A stretch of 64,000 bases of DNA from Hymenobacter sp. 15J16-1T3B (GCF_020711235.1 NZ_JAJFAV010000014.1:104533-168532); one strand, 5' to 3'. Shown: positions 52,939 to 62,341, counted from the stretch's first letter. The notes: generated by a model from the sequence alone, not told the origin. Numbers and translations are program-made.

Positions 52939-55407
52939 TCAGAGCGTCAGCAGCACGGGTTCCAGGCCCGGCGACTGCACGGCCACGGCGGTTTTGCCGG
53001 GCTGGGCGGCGCGCAGCCGGATGAGGGCGCGGCCGTTGTAGGCCTGCACCTTGCGCGAGCCGCTGCTGGTGCCCAAATCGTCGAGCAGCTGCCCGGCGCC
53101 GGCCAGGGAGAAGTTCACCCAGTTGGCGGCGTCGAGGCAAAGCACGCCTTGCGCGTCGTGGAGCTTGACTTCCACCGTAGTCAAGCCGTCGGCGTCGGCC
53201 ACTTTGGTGAGCGTGAGCCGGGCCGGCTTGCCCCATTTCTGGGTCTGGTACTGGAAGCTCAGCTGATCCGTCACCGTCTGCCGGCCCTGGCGGGCCACCA
53301 CGCGCAGCTCGTTTGGCCCGGCTTGGAAGGGCACCTGCCAGTGCAGGCCGGCGGCCGGAAAATCCTGGGAGTTGCGCTGCTTCACGCCGTAGCTGTGGCC
53401 GTTGACGAACAGCTCGGCCTCGGCGCAGTTGGAGTACACTTTCACCATTTTCAGCTCGCCCGCCTCGCCCCAGCGCACCGGCCAGCTGTGCCCGTAGAGG
53501 CGGGCCATCGGGCGGGTCGTCCAGTACGACTGGAACACGTAGTAGCTTTCCTTGGGCGTGAAGTCGCGTTCCACCACGCCCTTCTGGTTCATGTAGGGCA
53601 CGGGGTTGTCGGGGCGCACGGGCGTGCTGAAGTCCTTGAAAGGCCAGTAGGCCGCGCCGCTGAGCCAGGGCATGGTTTCCTGCTCCTTCAGGTGCCAGTC
53701 GACGAGGTTGCAGAGGTAGGATTCGCTCCAGTCGCCGTCCTTCGATACGCGGGCCGCGCCGCCCACCAGCGAAGCGTCGCCGGCCCGCTCGTCGGCGCCC
53801 TGCCCGCGGCCGATGTGGGCCAGGGCGTTGTCGGGGTTTTCGGAGTGGCGGCCGGCGTGCGAGTCGCCGCCCCATTCCACGTGCAAAAACCGCTTGACGC
53901 CCTCGAATTCCCGGCGGCTGGCGTCCTTGTAGTCGGTGTAGATGCCGCGGTACCAGCCGGCCCAGATGGAGGGCGAGTACACGTCGACGATGTCCTTGCA
54001 GAAGTCGCAGCGGCGGATGGCGGTGTAGCGGGCCGGGTCGAGCTGGTGCGCGAGGTCGTTGAGCTCGGTCATGAAGGCCCGGATTTTCTGCTTGTCGAAC
54101 TCGGGAAAGTCGCCGGGCCAGTCGTTTTCGTTGCCCAGGCCCCAGATGATGACCGCGGGGTGGTTGTAGTGCTGCGCTATCATGTTGCGGAGCATGCGCC
54201 GGGCCTGCGCCTGGTACACCGGCCCGCCCAGGCCGCCCCGGCACCAGGGAATTTCTTCCCAGACCAGGATGCCCAGCGAGTCGCACAGACTGAGCACGAT
54301 GGGCGACTGTTGGTAGTGGCCCAGACGGATGAAATTCACGCCCATCTGCTTCATCAGCAGCATTTCCTGCCGAATCAGGGGCTCGGTCATGGCCGCGGCC
54401 ACGCCGGCGTGGTCCTCGTGGCGGTGGGTGCCGCGCAGCAGCAGGCGCTGCCCGTTGAGCTTGAACGGCCCCCGCTCCACGAACTCGATGTGCCGGAACC
54501 CGACGCGCTCGGTCTGCCGGTACGCCTGCGCCCCGGTGCCCACCGTCACTTCCACTGCGTACAGCTGCGGCGTTTCGGGCGACCAAAGCCGCGGGCTGTT
54601 CAGCTTGAATTGGTGCACGGCCTGCTCACCCGCTTGCAGCGGCAAGGAGCCCTTGAACTGCACTACCGGCTTGCCGCGCGGGTCGAGCACCCGCACCGCA
54701 ACGGGCGTTGCACCGCCTGCGGCGGGGTTGTAGAGCGTGGCCCGGACCGTCAGCGTGCCCGTTTTGCCAGCCGCGTCCACTTCGGCTTTGGCCACCACGC
54801 GCTCCAGAGCCACGGCGGGCAGGTACTCCAGGCGCAGGTAGCGGTAGAGGCCGCCGTAGAGGTTGAAGTCGGAGAGGTCGGAGGGTATCAGCTCCAGGTC
54901 GCGGGAGTTGTCGCAGCGGATGCTGAGCGGCACCTGGCCCTGGAACTGCTGCTGGTAGGCGTCGGTGCGCTGGAAATCGGCCAGGGCCGGGGTGAGGTCC
55001 ACCGTCCACTCGTCGTAGCCGCCCACGTGGCTGCCCACTTTGGTGGTGTGCAGGTACACCTCGGTTTTCTGGCCCGCGCCCTCGAAGTGCAGCAGGGTGC
55101 GGCCGCCGGGGTAGGGGTTGCGGATGCGGAGCCGAGTGCGGTACCAGCCCGGGCCCTGGTAGTAGTTCACGTCCGGGTCCACCGCGTCGCGGGCGTTGAA
55201 GCAGTGCGGCAGCGTGACGGGCGTCCACAGCGGCACGCTCTCGGGGTTGCCGGCCCCGACGGGTCGCACGGCTTCCCACACGCCGCCCAGGTCCTGGCGC
55301 ACGAACTCCCAGCCGGCCGTGAGCCGCTGCGTCTGCTGGCTGCGCGCCGCCGTGGCTGCCGCCAGCAGTAGGAAGAGGAGGAAAAGCTTGAAAGCGGAGT
55401 TCCGCAT
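52939..55407 (-). CDS. Glycoside hydrolase family 2 (beta-galactosidase/glucuronidase-like)
   Basis: 822 residues from the ATG at 55407. Signal peptide MRNSAFKLFLLFLLLAAATA then ARSQ. Jelly-roll sugar-binding domain (about 25-190, GWYRTRLRIRNPYPGGRTLL), immunoglobulin-like domain, TIM barrel with acid/base Glu in IWGLGNENDWPGDF (about residue 427) and nucleophile Glu in FLHVEWGGDSHAG (about 511), followed by two beta domains. It is a secreted retaining exo-glycosidase; the specificity (galactose or glucuronate) is open. An ATG at 55470 would add 21 unlikely residues. Confidence 0.93.
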   Translation of the reverse strand: MRNSAFKLFLLFLLLAAATAARSQQTQRLTAGWEFVRQDLGGVWEAVRPVGAGNPESVPLWTPVTLPHCFNARDAVDPDVNYYQGPGWYRTRLRIRNPYPGGRTLLHFEGAGQKTEVYLHTTKVGSHVGGYDEWTVDLTPALADFQRTDAYQQQFQGQVPLSIRCDNSRDLELIPSDLSDFNLYGGLYRYLRLEYLPAVALERVVAKAEVDAAGKTGTLTVRATLYNPAAGGATPVAVRVLDPRGKPVVQFKGSLPLQAGEQAVHQFKLNSPRLWSPETPQLYAVEVTVGTGAQAYRQTERVGFRHIEFVERGPFKLNGQRLLLRGTHRHEDHAGVAAAMTEPLIRQEMLLMKQMGVNFIRLGHYQQSPIVLSLCDSLGILVWEEIPWCRGGLGGPVYQAQARRMLRNMIAQHYNHPAVIIWGLGNENDWPGDFPEFDKQKIRAFMTELNDLAHQLDPARYTAIRRCDFCKDIVDVYSPSIWAGWYRGIYTDYKDASRREFEGVKRFLHVEWGGDSHAGRHSENPDNALAHIGRGQGADERAGDASLVGGAARVSKDGDWSESYLCNLVDWHLKEQETMPWLSGAAYWPFKDFSTPVRPDNPVPYMNQKGVVERDFTPKESYYVFQSYWTTRPMARLYGHSWPVRWGEAGELKMVKVYSNCAEAELFVNGHSYGVKQRNSQDFPAAGLHWQVPFQAGPNELRVVARQGRQTVTDQLSFQYQTQKWGKPARLTLTKVADADGLTTVEVKLHDAQGVLCLDAANWVNFSLAGAGQLLDDLGTSSGSRKVQAYNGRALIRLRAAQPGKTAVAVQSPGLEPVLLTL

Positions 55408-55464
55408 GAATGTGTTGGGTGAAAGGCTTCGGCAGCGAATCCTAAACTTCTCGGCCCCGTGGGC

Positions 55465-55494
55465 CGTCATGTCTCGACTTCGCTCGACATGACG
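55465..55494. repeat. REP-like hairpin inside the polysaccharide operon
   Basis: CGTCATGTC (55465-55473) pairs with GACATGACG (55486-55494), with further TCGA pairing inside. It lies between the SDR stop and the GH2 start and is followed by TTCTTC. Confidence 0.7.
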
Positions 55495-55509
55495 TTCTTC
55501 ATCAAGCCG

Positions 55510-56325
55510 CTACACGCCGCCGTAGATGGAGAAGCCGCCGTCGACGCAAATCATGGAGCCGGTGACGAAGCGCGAGGCGTCGCTGAGCAGCCACACCAGG
55601 GCGCCCTTGAGCTCGTCGGGGTGGCCGAAGCGCTGAAACGGGGTCTGGCGGATGACTTTGGCGCCGCGCTCGGTGAAGGAGCCGTCGGCGTTGGTGAGCA
55701 GGGCGCGGTTTTGCTCGGTGAGAAAGAAGCCGGGCGCCAGCGCGTTCATGCGCAGCTGGTCGCCGTAGCGGGCGGCCATTTCCACCGCAAACCACTGGTT
55801 GTAGCAGTCCAGCGCGGCCTTGCCCATGTTGTAGCCCAGCACCTTGGTAATGGCCCGCTTGGAGTTCATCGACGAGATGTTGACGATGCTGCCCCCGCCC
55901 GACTGGGCCAGGGCCTCGCCAAACACCTGCGTGGGCAGCACCGCGCCCCAGATGTTGAGCTCCATCACCCGCTTCATGCCCGCCAGGTTCATCCGAAACA
56001 CGTCGGCGGCCGGGTCGAGTACGCCGTCGGGCGCGTTGCCACCGGCCGCGTTGACCAAGCCGTCGATGCGGCCGTAGGTGCTCATTACCTGCTGGCAGGC
56101 GGCGCGCAGCTGGTCTTCTTCGAGCACGTCGGCCACCAGGGCCAGGGCCTGCCCGCCGCGGCGGCAGATGGCCTCGGCGCGCTGCTGGGCCACGGCCCCG
56201 TTGCGCCCCAGGATGCCCACCGCGGCGCCGGCCTCGGCCACGGCGTCGATAAAGGCCTGCCCGAGGATGCCGGTGCCGCCGGTGACGACGATGACCTTAC
56301 CGGCCAGGGAAAAATCTTGACTCAT
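55510..56325 (-). CDS. SDR oxidoreductase, D-mannonate/fructuronate-type
   Basis: 271 residues. Rossmann TGGTGILG (about residue 15), VNAAGGNAP, catalytic Ser in NISSMNSK, Tyr-Lys in GYNMGKAALD, and SDR C-terminal FVTGSMICVDGGFSIYGGV. Close to the SDRs that interconvert D-fructuronate and D-mannonate in Bacteroidota uronate pathways. Cytoplasmic. In this locus it would funnel the released uronic acid toward KDG. The exact substrate is inferred from context. Confidence 0.88.
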   Translation of the reverse strand: MSQDFSLAGKVIVVTGGTGILGQAFIDAVAEAGAAVGILGRNGAVAQQRAEAICRRGGQALALVADVLEEDQLRAACQQVMSTYGRIDGLVNAAGGNAPDGVLDPAADVFRMNLAGMKRVMELNIWGAVLPTQVFGEALAQSGGGSIVNISSMNSKRAITKVLGYNMGKAALDCYNQWFAVEMAARYGDQLRMNALAPGFFLTEQNRALLTNADGSFTERGAKVIRQTPFQRFGHPDELKGALVWLLSDASRFVTGSMICVDGGFSIYGGV

Positions 56326-56376
56326 GCGTTGGGGAAGAGGGCGCGCCGCCGCGGCGCGCTGGTGGAAGCAGGGCCG

Positions 56377-57573
56377 TTACAGGGCCCAGGGCGTGCGGTT
56401 GAAATCGGGGTAGAGCGCCAAGATCTTGTCGGCCTCCAGCGCGGGGTACTCGCGGCCGGCGCGGCTGTACACCGACAGCACCAGGGTGTTGCCGGCGGGC
56501 GTCACGTCGGCTTTGTCCATCTGCTTTTCGCGCAGCAGGTAGGGCCGAAACCAGGCCACGGCCGGTTGCAGCCCGCGCCCGTCGGCGGTGCGGTAGTGCC
56601 AGAGGTCGACGCCGGCGCGGCGGGCCAGCACGGCCAGCTGGGCCCAGCCCTGCAGGTTCATGCCGGTGTAGTTCCAGGGCCGGGTGCGGGCCAGCTCCAG
56701 CGGCTGCGCGCCGTCGGGGCCGATTTGCTGGGCTACGCGCGGCAGGCTTTGCTGCTCCAGGGTGCGGCGGGCCAGAGCCTGGTCGCCGGTGAAGAGGGCG
56801 AAGTCGACCACCTGCACGTCGTAAAAAGTGCCGTGGTTGTTCTTGGTGGCCGCTTCCTCCCGGCCCAGCTTGCTGGTCGTCAGCCACTGGGTGTACTGCC
56901 GAAACCACTCCTGCACGCCCGCCGTCAGGGCTTTATCTACCGCTTTGCTGCCGCCGAGCAGGGCCAGCGCGTCGGGCACGTTCACCAGGTGGCGCGTCTG
57001 GATGATGCCGTAGCTGCGGCCGTTGGTGGTGCCCGGAATGCCCTGTCCGAAGTTCAGGTTGGGGTTCATGCGGGTGCCGGCGTCGAGAAAGAAGGCGCGC
57101 AGCAGCCCGGCGGCGTGGGCGGCGTACCGCTCGTCGGCCGAGAAATAGTAGGCCAGGGCCAGGGTCTTCACGTCGCGGCAGAGGCCGCTCAGCTCCTGGT
57201 CGTCGGGAATGGCCTTGGTTTCCGGGTTCACCAAGCCGTCTTTCTGGATGTAGGGCTTGCCGTCGGGCTTGCTCGGGTCGGGCCAGAAATAGGGCGCCTG
57301 GGAGAGAAAGTCGTGCTTGTCGCCGCTGGGCGGGAGTTGGGCTTTCTTGGTGACGGCGTAGGGCCCGCGCTTAAGGGCTTGGTCGGCTTGGCTCAGCAAG
57401 GCCTTTACCTCCTGGGCTTCGGCGGCGCTGCCGCGCTGGTAGGCCGCTTTGTAGGCGCTCAACTCGGCCGCGTCAATGAGTAGCGGGGCGGGCGCGGGTG
57501 CAGCGGCGGCGGTGCCCGCCAGCAGGAGCAAGCCGAGGAAGGCCGGGTGGAGCGGCTTGAGGAAATTAGACAT
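56377..57573 (-). CDS. Alginate-lyase-family protein (first of the locus)
   Basis: 398 residues from the ATG at 57573. Signal peptide MSNFLKPLHPAFLGLLLLAG then TAAAA. PF05426 lyase: KHDFLSQAPYFWPDPSKPDG, IQKDGLVNPETKA, RAFFLDAGTRMNPNLNFGQG, KNNHGTFYDVQVVDFALFTG, TAGVQEWFRQYTQWL. The catalytic Asn-His (NNHG) and Arg/Tyr sites are in order. Paralogue of 51403-52620. It is the first enzyme gene after susCD, separated from susD by a REP-like hairpin. Confidence 0.92.
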   Translation of the reverse strand: MSNFLKPLHPAFLGLLLLAGTAAAAPAPAPLLIDAAELSAYKAAYQRGSAAEAQEVKALLSQADQALKRGPYAVTKKAQLPPSGDKHDFLSQAPYFWPDPSKPDGKPYIQKDGLVNPETKAIPDDQELSGLCRDVKTLALAYYFSADERYAAHAAGLLRAFFLDAGTRMNPNLNFGQGIPGTTNGRSYGIIQTRHLVNVPDALALLGGSKAVDKALTAGVQEWFRQYTQWLTTSKLGREEAATKNNHGTFYDVQVVDFALFTGDQALARRTLEQQSLPRVAQQIGPDGAQPLELARTRPWNYTGMNLQGWAQLAVLARRAGVDLWHYRTADGRGLQPAVAWFRPYLLREKQMDKADVTPAGNTLVLSVYSRAGREYPALEADKILALYPDFNRTPWAL

Positions 57574-57592
57574 GATTTGAAAAGTATTCCGG

Positions 57593-57639
57593 GTCATGCT
57601 TGGCTGCGCCGACCTCTGGTTCGACAAGCTCAGCATGAC
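57593..57639. repeat. REP-like hairpin between susD and the first lyase gene
   Basis: GTCATGCT (57593-57600) pairs with AGCATGAC (57632-57639). The inner TTCGACAAGCTCAGCATGAC is the CATGCTGAGC...GTCGAA theme of 16010-16083 in reverse, and GTTCTTTTTG follows. Confidence 0.7.
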
Positions 57640-57673
57640 GTTCTTTTTGTAGCAACGCACGACGTTCAGGCGC

Positions 57674-59092
57674 CTAATCGAAGCCGGGGTTCTGGGTCAG
57701 GTTGGGGTTGAGCAGCAGCTCGGGCTGCGGAATCGGGAACAGGTAGTACTTCGGGTCGACGGTCACGGTGGGCTTGGCAGCCTGCACGGCTTCGCGCAGG
57801 CGCTTGAGGCGGGTCAGGTCGAAAAAGCGGTGGCCCTCCTGACACAGCTCCCAGGCCCGCTCCTTCACCAGCAAATCCACGAAGGCGTCTTTGGTGGTGG
57901 TGCCGGTGAGGGCGGCCAGGCCGGCGCGGGCGCGCACCGCGTTGATGCCGGTGAGCTTGCTGGGGTCGCCCGCATTGAGGTTGTTCAGGGCCTCCGACTG
58001 CATCAGCAGCACGTCGGCGTAGCGGGTGATGAGGTAGTTGGTGCGCGCGTCGTTGACGATGCGCTTCGGGTCGCGGAACTTGTTGAAGTAGTAGCGCGCC
58101 AGGGTGGTCGTGCCGGCCTGGTTGCTGATGTTCCAGGCCCGACGCACGTCGTTGGTAGCGTACGAGTTGACGAGGGCATCCTCCACCGTGAAGGTGCCCA
58201 GGCCGCTGAGCTGGGAGGGCAAAAACTGGCGCACGATGATGCTGCCCACGTTCGGCGGCAAGTCAAACTGGATGGAGAAGATGTGCTCCGCGCCGTTCTC
58301 CTTGTCCGGGTCGAACACGTCGCCGTACACCGGCAGCAGGCGGTACAGCCCCGAGCCGATGACGCGGTTGCAGGCGTCCAAGGCACTTTGGTTGTCGCTG
58401 GCCTGGGCGGCGGTGCTGCCGGCGCGGGTCAAATACACCTTGGCCAGCAGTGCGGCGGCGGCGCCCTTGGATACGCGGCCCTTCTCGCCAGCCGGAATCT
58501 GGTTTTCGGGCAGGCAGTTGGCCTCGGCAAAGGTCAAGTCGTCGATGATCTGCTGGTAGACGGCGGCCAGCGGGGCGCGGGGCGGGCGCAGCTCGTCGGC
58601 GGGGCCCTTCACGGTGGCCGTCACCAGCGGCACTTCCCCGAAGCAGCGCACCAGGTCGAAGTAGCCCAGGGCGCGCAGGAAGCGGGCGTTGCCAAGGATG
58701 GCGTTTTTGCGCGCCTCGTCCATGCCCACGCCCGGCACGTTCTCCAGCAGGTCGTTGGCCCGGTTGATCATGCGGTAGGTGTTGGTCCACCAGCTGTTGA
58801 TTTCCGTGTTGGTGGACGTGTAGATGAAGCGCGAGAGTTGGGCCCGCTCGTCGGTGGTCGAGCCCACGCGAATCAGGTCGCCGGGCAGCTCGGTGATTTG
58901 CCAGGCCGTGCGGCCGTAATAGGTCTGGGGCAGAAAGGAGTTGAACACCCCGTTCAGGCCCGCCACGGCGTCGCCCTCGGTCTTGTACACGTTGTCGGCC
59001 GACAGGAAATCCTGGGGCTGTTCTTCCAGAAACTTCTCGCAGGAGGCCAGGCTCAGCGACACCAGGCCCAGCAGCAGTAGGTATTTTTTCAT
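57674..59092 (-). CDS. susD: SusD/RagB-family nutrient-binding lipoprotein
   Basis: 472 residues. Lipoprotein signal MKKYLLLLGLVSLSLASC then EKFLEE. SusD helical repeats follow: LNGVFNSFLPQTYYGRTAWQ, INSWWTNTYRMINRANDLLE, AILGNARFLRALGYFDLVRC, VSKGAAAALLAKVYLTRAGS, and the C-terminal YADVLLMQSEALNNLNAG, WELCQEGHRFFDLTRLKRL. It caps the SusC barrel at the cell surface and captures glycan fragments. It lies 105 bp after susC. Confidence 0.96.
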   Translation of the reverse strand: MKKYLLLLGLVSLSLASCEKFLEEQPQDFLSADNVYKTEGDAVAGLNGVFNSFLPQTYYGRTAWQITELPGDLIRVGSTTDERAQLSRFIYTSTNTEINSWWTNTYRMINRANDLLENVPGVGMDEARKNAILGNARFLRALGYFDLVRCFGEVPLVTATVKGPADELRPPRAPLAAVYQQIIDDLTFAEANCLPENQIPAGEKGRVSKGAAAALLAKVYLTRAGSTAAQASDNQSALDACNRVIGSGLYRLLPVYGDVFDPDKENGAEHIFSIQFDLPPNVGSIIVRQFLPSQLSGLGTFTVEDALVNSYATNDVRRAWNISNQAGTTTLARYYFNKFRDPKRIVNDARTNYLITRYADVLLMQSEALNNLNAGDPSKLTGINAVRARAGLAALTGTTTKDAFVDLLVKERAWELCQEGHRFFDLTRLKRLREAVQAAKPTVTVDPKYYLFPIPQPELLLNPNLTQNPGFD

Positions 59093-59197
59093 GGGAATGC
59101 AGAGGTTGGGAATGAGCGGGTTAGCAGATGAGCGGCCGGGTCGGGGTACTAACTTCGGGCCCGCTCAATGGCGCACGTGGTCCGCTACTCATCGGGT

Positions 59198-62100
59198 TTA
59201 GAAGCCCAGGCGCACGCCGGCAATGAAGGTGCGGGTGGCCGGGTAGGCGTTGTAGTCGGTGTTCAGGCTCAGGTTGTCCTGGCCGAAGGAGTTGACCTCC
59301 GGGTCGTAGCCGGAGTAGTGGGTCCAGGTCACCAGGTTTTGGGCTGTCACGTACACGCTGGCCGATTTGACCACGTTGCTGAACTTGGGCAGGGTGTAGC
59401 CCAGCGTCACGGTTTTCAGGCGCACGAAGGAGCCGTCCTCCACCACGTCGCTCACGATGCCGGTGGAGCGGCGGATGGTGCTGCCGGCCCGCGGAATGGT
59501 GGTGTTGGTGTTGGTGTTGGTGGGCGTCCAGCGGTTCACCACCGAGTGCAGCTTGTTGGTGTTCACCAGGCCCGATTCCAGCTCGTAGCGGTTCAGGTTC
59601 AGCACGTCGGAGCCCTGCACGCCCTGCACGAACACGCTCAGCGTGAAGCCGCCGTACTTGAAGTTGTTGGTCACCCCGTAGATGAAGTCCGGCTGGGCCC
59701 GGCCGATGATGGTGCGGTCCAGGGCCGTGATGGTGCCGTCGCCGTTCAGGTCGAGGTAGCGCGGGTCGCCGGGGCGCACCACGGTGCGGGTGCCGCTGGC
59801 CCGGATTTCCTCGTCCGACTGCCACAGCCCGTCGAATACGTAGCCGTAGAACGAGCCGATGGGCTCCCCGACGCGCAGCACGCTGGTTTGGCCCAGGCCG
59901 GCGCCCACAAACAGGCTCGACGAGGACGAGCCCACGTACCGCTCGTACTCCCCGTTGAGGTCGAGCACCTTGTTGCGGTTCAGCGAAAAGTTCAGGTTGG
60001 TCGTCCAGTCAAACTTGTCGCCGTCGAAGTTGGTGGTGTTCAGCGCAAACTCGAAGCCGCGGTTTTGCACCGCGCCGGCGTTCAGGTAGATGTTGCCGTA
60101 GCCCGTGCTGCGCGGCACCGACACCTGCAAGAGCAAGTCGCTGGTTTTCTTCTGGTAGTAGTCGGCCGTGATGCTGATGCGGTTCTGCACGAAGGCCAGG
60201 TCCAGGCCGATGTTGGCCGCCGCCGTCGACTCCCAGCGCAAGTCCGGGTTTTCGATGTTCAAGGGCACCACGCCCACCAAGCGGCTGCTGCCCGAGGCGT
60301 AGGCGCCCACGTCGTAGCGCTTCAAGGACTGGAAGTTGCCGATTTCCTGGTTGCCGGTCACGCCGTAACCCACGCGCAGCTTCAGGTCGCTGATGGCGGC
60401 GCGCTCGGCCACCGTCTTCATAAACGGCTCGTCGATGAGGCGGTAGGCAAAGGCGGCCGAGGGGAAGTAGCCCCACTTCGAGTTGGCCCCGAAGCGCGAG
60501 GAGCCGTCGGCGCGCACCGTCACGGTGAAGAGGTACTTCTCGAACAGGCGGTAGTTGACGCGCCCGAAGTACGACATCAGGGAGTTGTAGTACCGGTCGG
60601 AGCCGGGCGTGAGAATGTTGGCCGCCACCGCCAGGTTGTCGGAGCCCAGCGAGTTGGTGAAGAAGTTGTTCACGGAGGCGCTGAAGCCGCTGCCGTAAAA
60701 GCGCTGAAAAGTCAGGCCGCCCACCACGTTCAGGGCGTGCTGGGGCGAAAACTGCCGGTCGTAGGTCAGCGTGTTTTCGTTCAGCCAGCTGTAGCGGTTC
60801 ACCTCGCCGCGGGCCGCCGAGCCGTTGGTGAGCTTACCCAAAAAGATGTCGGAGGGCCGGAACACGTCGGTTTGCTGGGTGCGGTAGTCCAGGCCGCCGG
60901 TCACGCGCAGGGTCAGGCCCTTCACGATTTCGTAGCTCCCGGCGGCGTTGAACAGCCCGCGCACCGTGGTACGGTGGTCCTTGGTTTTGAGGGCGTACGC
61001 CAGCGGGTTGCCCACGTCTTCCACGTAGGGCAGCGGCGAGTTGGAGTAAGTCAGCTCCCCAAACTCGTCGCGGGCCGGCACGATGGGGCTGATGCGCAGC
61101 GCATCGAGCAGCACCCCGCCGAAGCTGCCGCCCTGGGAGTTGACGAAGGCGCGCTTCTCGAAGGTGCCCGCCACCTGGCTCGACAAGCCGAAGGTGAGCT
61201 TGCTGCCGATTTTGCGGTCCAGGTTCAGCCGCACCGTGCCGCGCTGAAAGCCCGAGTTCAGGATGATACCGTCCTGATCGAAGTAATTCATGCTCAGGTT
61301 GTAGCGGGCTTCCTCGGTGCCGCCGTTGAAGCTGAGCTGGTAGTTGCTCTGCTTGCCCGTGCGCAGGATTTCCTTTTGCCAGTCGGTGCCCTTGCCCAGC
61401 TGATCCAGCTGCTCCTGGGTGTAAGGCTGCGGCAGGGTGGCGTTGCCGGCGTACACCTCGTTGAGGTAGTCGCCAAACTCCCGGGCCGTCATCATGTCGT
61501 AGGAGTTGCGCACCACCTGCACCCCGGTGTAGGCCTCGAAGTTGATGTTGTTGCGGCCGGCCTTGCCCTTTTTGGTGGTGATGAGTACCACCCCGTTGGC
61601 TCCGCGGGAGCCGTAAATGGCCGTGGCCGAAGCGTCCTTCAGAATCTCGATGCTCTCGATGTCGGAGGGGTTGATGGAGTTCAGGTCGCCCGCGCCGGGG
61701 AAGCCGTCGACCACGAACAGCGGCTCGTTGCCGGTGTTGATGGAGTTGGTGCCGCGGATGCGGATGGAGGTGGTGCCGCCGGGTTCGGAGTTGGTTTGCG
61801 TCACCTGCACCCCGCTCACCCGGCCCTGCAGAATCTGGTCGGCGCGGGCAATGGGCACCTCGGCCACCTGCTCGGCCGTCACCGAAGCCACCGAGCCGGT
61901 CAGGTCGCGCTTGCGCTGGGTGCCGTAGCCGACGACCACCACGTCGTTGAGCTCGGTGGTTTTCTCCCGGAGCTGCACGGTCGGAATCTTGCCGTCGTTG
62001 CCCGCCCGCACTTCCGTCGGCTCGAAGCCCACGAAGGACAGCACGAGGGTGGGGGTGTCGCCGGCCGGCACGGCGAGGCTGAAGCGGCCCTCGGCGTCGG

Positions 62101-62272
62101 TGACAGTGCCGGTGGTGCTGCCCTTCACGACCACCGACACGCCCGGCAGCGGGGAGCGGTCGGTGGCGCTGAGCACGGTGCCCGTGACCGAGCGGGTCTG
62201 CTGGGCGTGCGCGGCGACGCTGCTCAGGGCCAGGGCGGCCGGCAGCAACAGGTGGGTAAAGGTTTTTTGCAT
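59198..62272 (-). CDS. susC: SusC/RagA TonB-linked outer-membrane receptor
   Basis: 1024 residues from the ATG at 62272; the ORF is open 24 codons upstream. Signal peptide MQKTFTHLLLPAALALSSVA ending AHAQ. Carboxypeptidase-like domain (about 25-110: GTVLSATDRSPLPGVSVVVK, FSLAVPAGDTPTLVLSFVGF), plug domain (about 115-230: VVVGYGTQRKRDLTGSVASV, DQILQGRVSGVQVTQ, IRIRGTNSINTGNEPLFVVD) and a 22-strand barrel ending VRLGF. It imports glycan oligomers with SusD using TonB energy. The promoter carries TAAATTTG (62349-62342 on the minus strand) and a LacI-type operator. Confidence 0.96.
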   Translation of the reverse strand: MQKTFTHLLLPAALALSSVAAHAQQTRSVTGTVLSATDRSPLPGVSVVVKGSTTGTVTDAEGRFSLAVPAGDTPTLVLSFVGFEPTEVRAGNDGKIPTVQLREKTTELNDVVVVGYGTQRKRDLTGSVASVTAEQVAEVPIARADQILQGRVSGVQVTQTNSEPGGTTSIRIRGTNSINTGNEPLFVVDGFPGAGDLNSINPSDIESIEILKDASATAIYGSRGANGVVLITTKKGKAGRNNINFEAYTGVQVVRNSYDMMTAREFGDYLNEVYAGNATLPQPYTQEQLDQLGKGTDWQKEILRTGKQSNYQLSFNGGTEEARYNLSMNYFDQDGIILNSGFQRGTVRLNLDRKIGSKLTFGLSSQVAGTFEKRAFVNSQGGSFGGVLLDALRISPIVPARDEFGELTYSNSPLPYVEDVGNPLAYALKTKDHRTTVRGLFNAAGSYEIVKGLTLRVTGGLDYRTQQTDVFRPSDIFLGKLTNGSAARGEVNRYSWLNENTLTYDRQFSPQHALNVVGGLTFQRFYGSGFSASVNNFFTNSLGSDNLAVAANILTPGSDRYYNSLMSYFGRVNYRLFEKYLFTVTVRADGSSRFGANSKWGYFPSAAFAYRLIDEPFMKTVAERAAISDLKLRVGYGVTGNQEIGNFQSLKRYDVGAYASGSSRLVGVVPLNIENPDLRWESTAAANIGLDLAFVQNRISITADYYQKKTSDLLLQVSVPRSTGYGNIYLNAGAVQNRGFEFALNTTNFDGDKFDWTTNLNFSLNRNKVLDLNGEYERYVGSSSSSLFVGAGLGQTSVLRVGEPIGSFYGYVFDGLWQSDEEIRASGTRTVVRPGDPRYLDLNGDGTITALDRTIIGRAQPDFIYGVTNNFKYGGFTLSVFVQGVQGSDVLNLNRYELESGLVNTNKLHSVVNRWTPTNTNTNTTIPRAGSTIRRSTGIVSDVVEDGSFVRLKTVTLGYTLPKFSNVVKSASVYVTAQNLVTWTHYSGYDPEVNSFGQDNLSLNTDYNAYPATRTFIAGVRLGF

Positions 62273-62341
62273 GGCGCGGAGGTCTGGTGGGAATTGGACC
62301 GGAAATCTCCGCAAACTCTCCGCTTCTAAAACGGTTGAGTG

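Noticed and set aside
59168..62329. Plus-strand ORF of over 1000 codons opposite susC
   Set aside because: It is the antisense shadow of a G+C-rich gene: low-complexity H/V/G/A translation and no domain. The same reasoning removes the long antisense ORFs opposite ppsA, GH2 and the sigma-54 activator.
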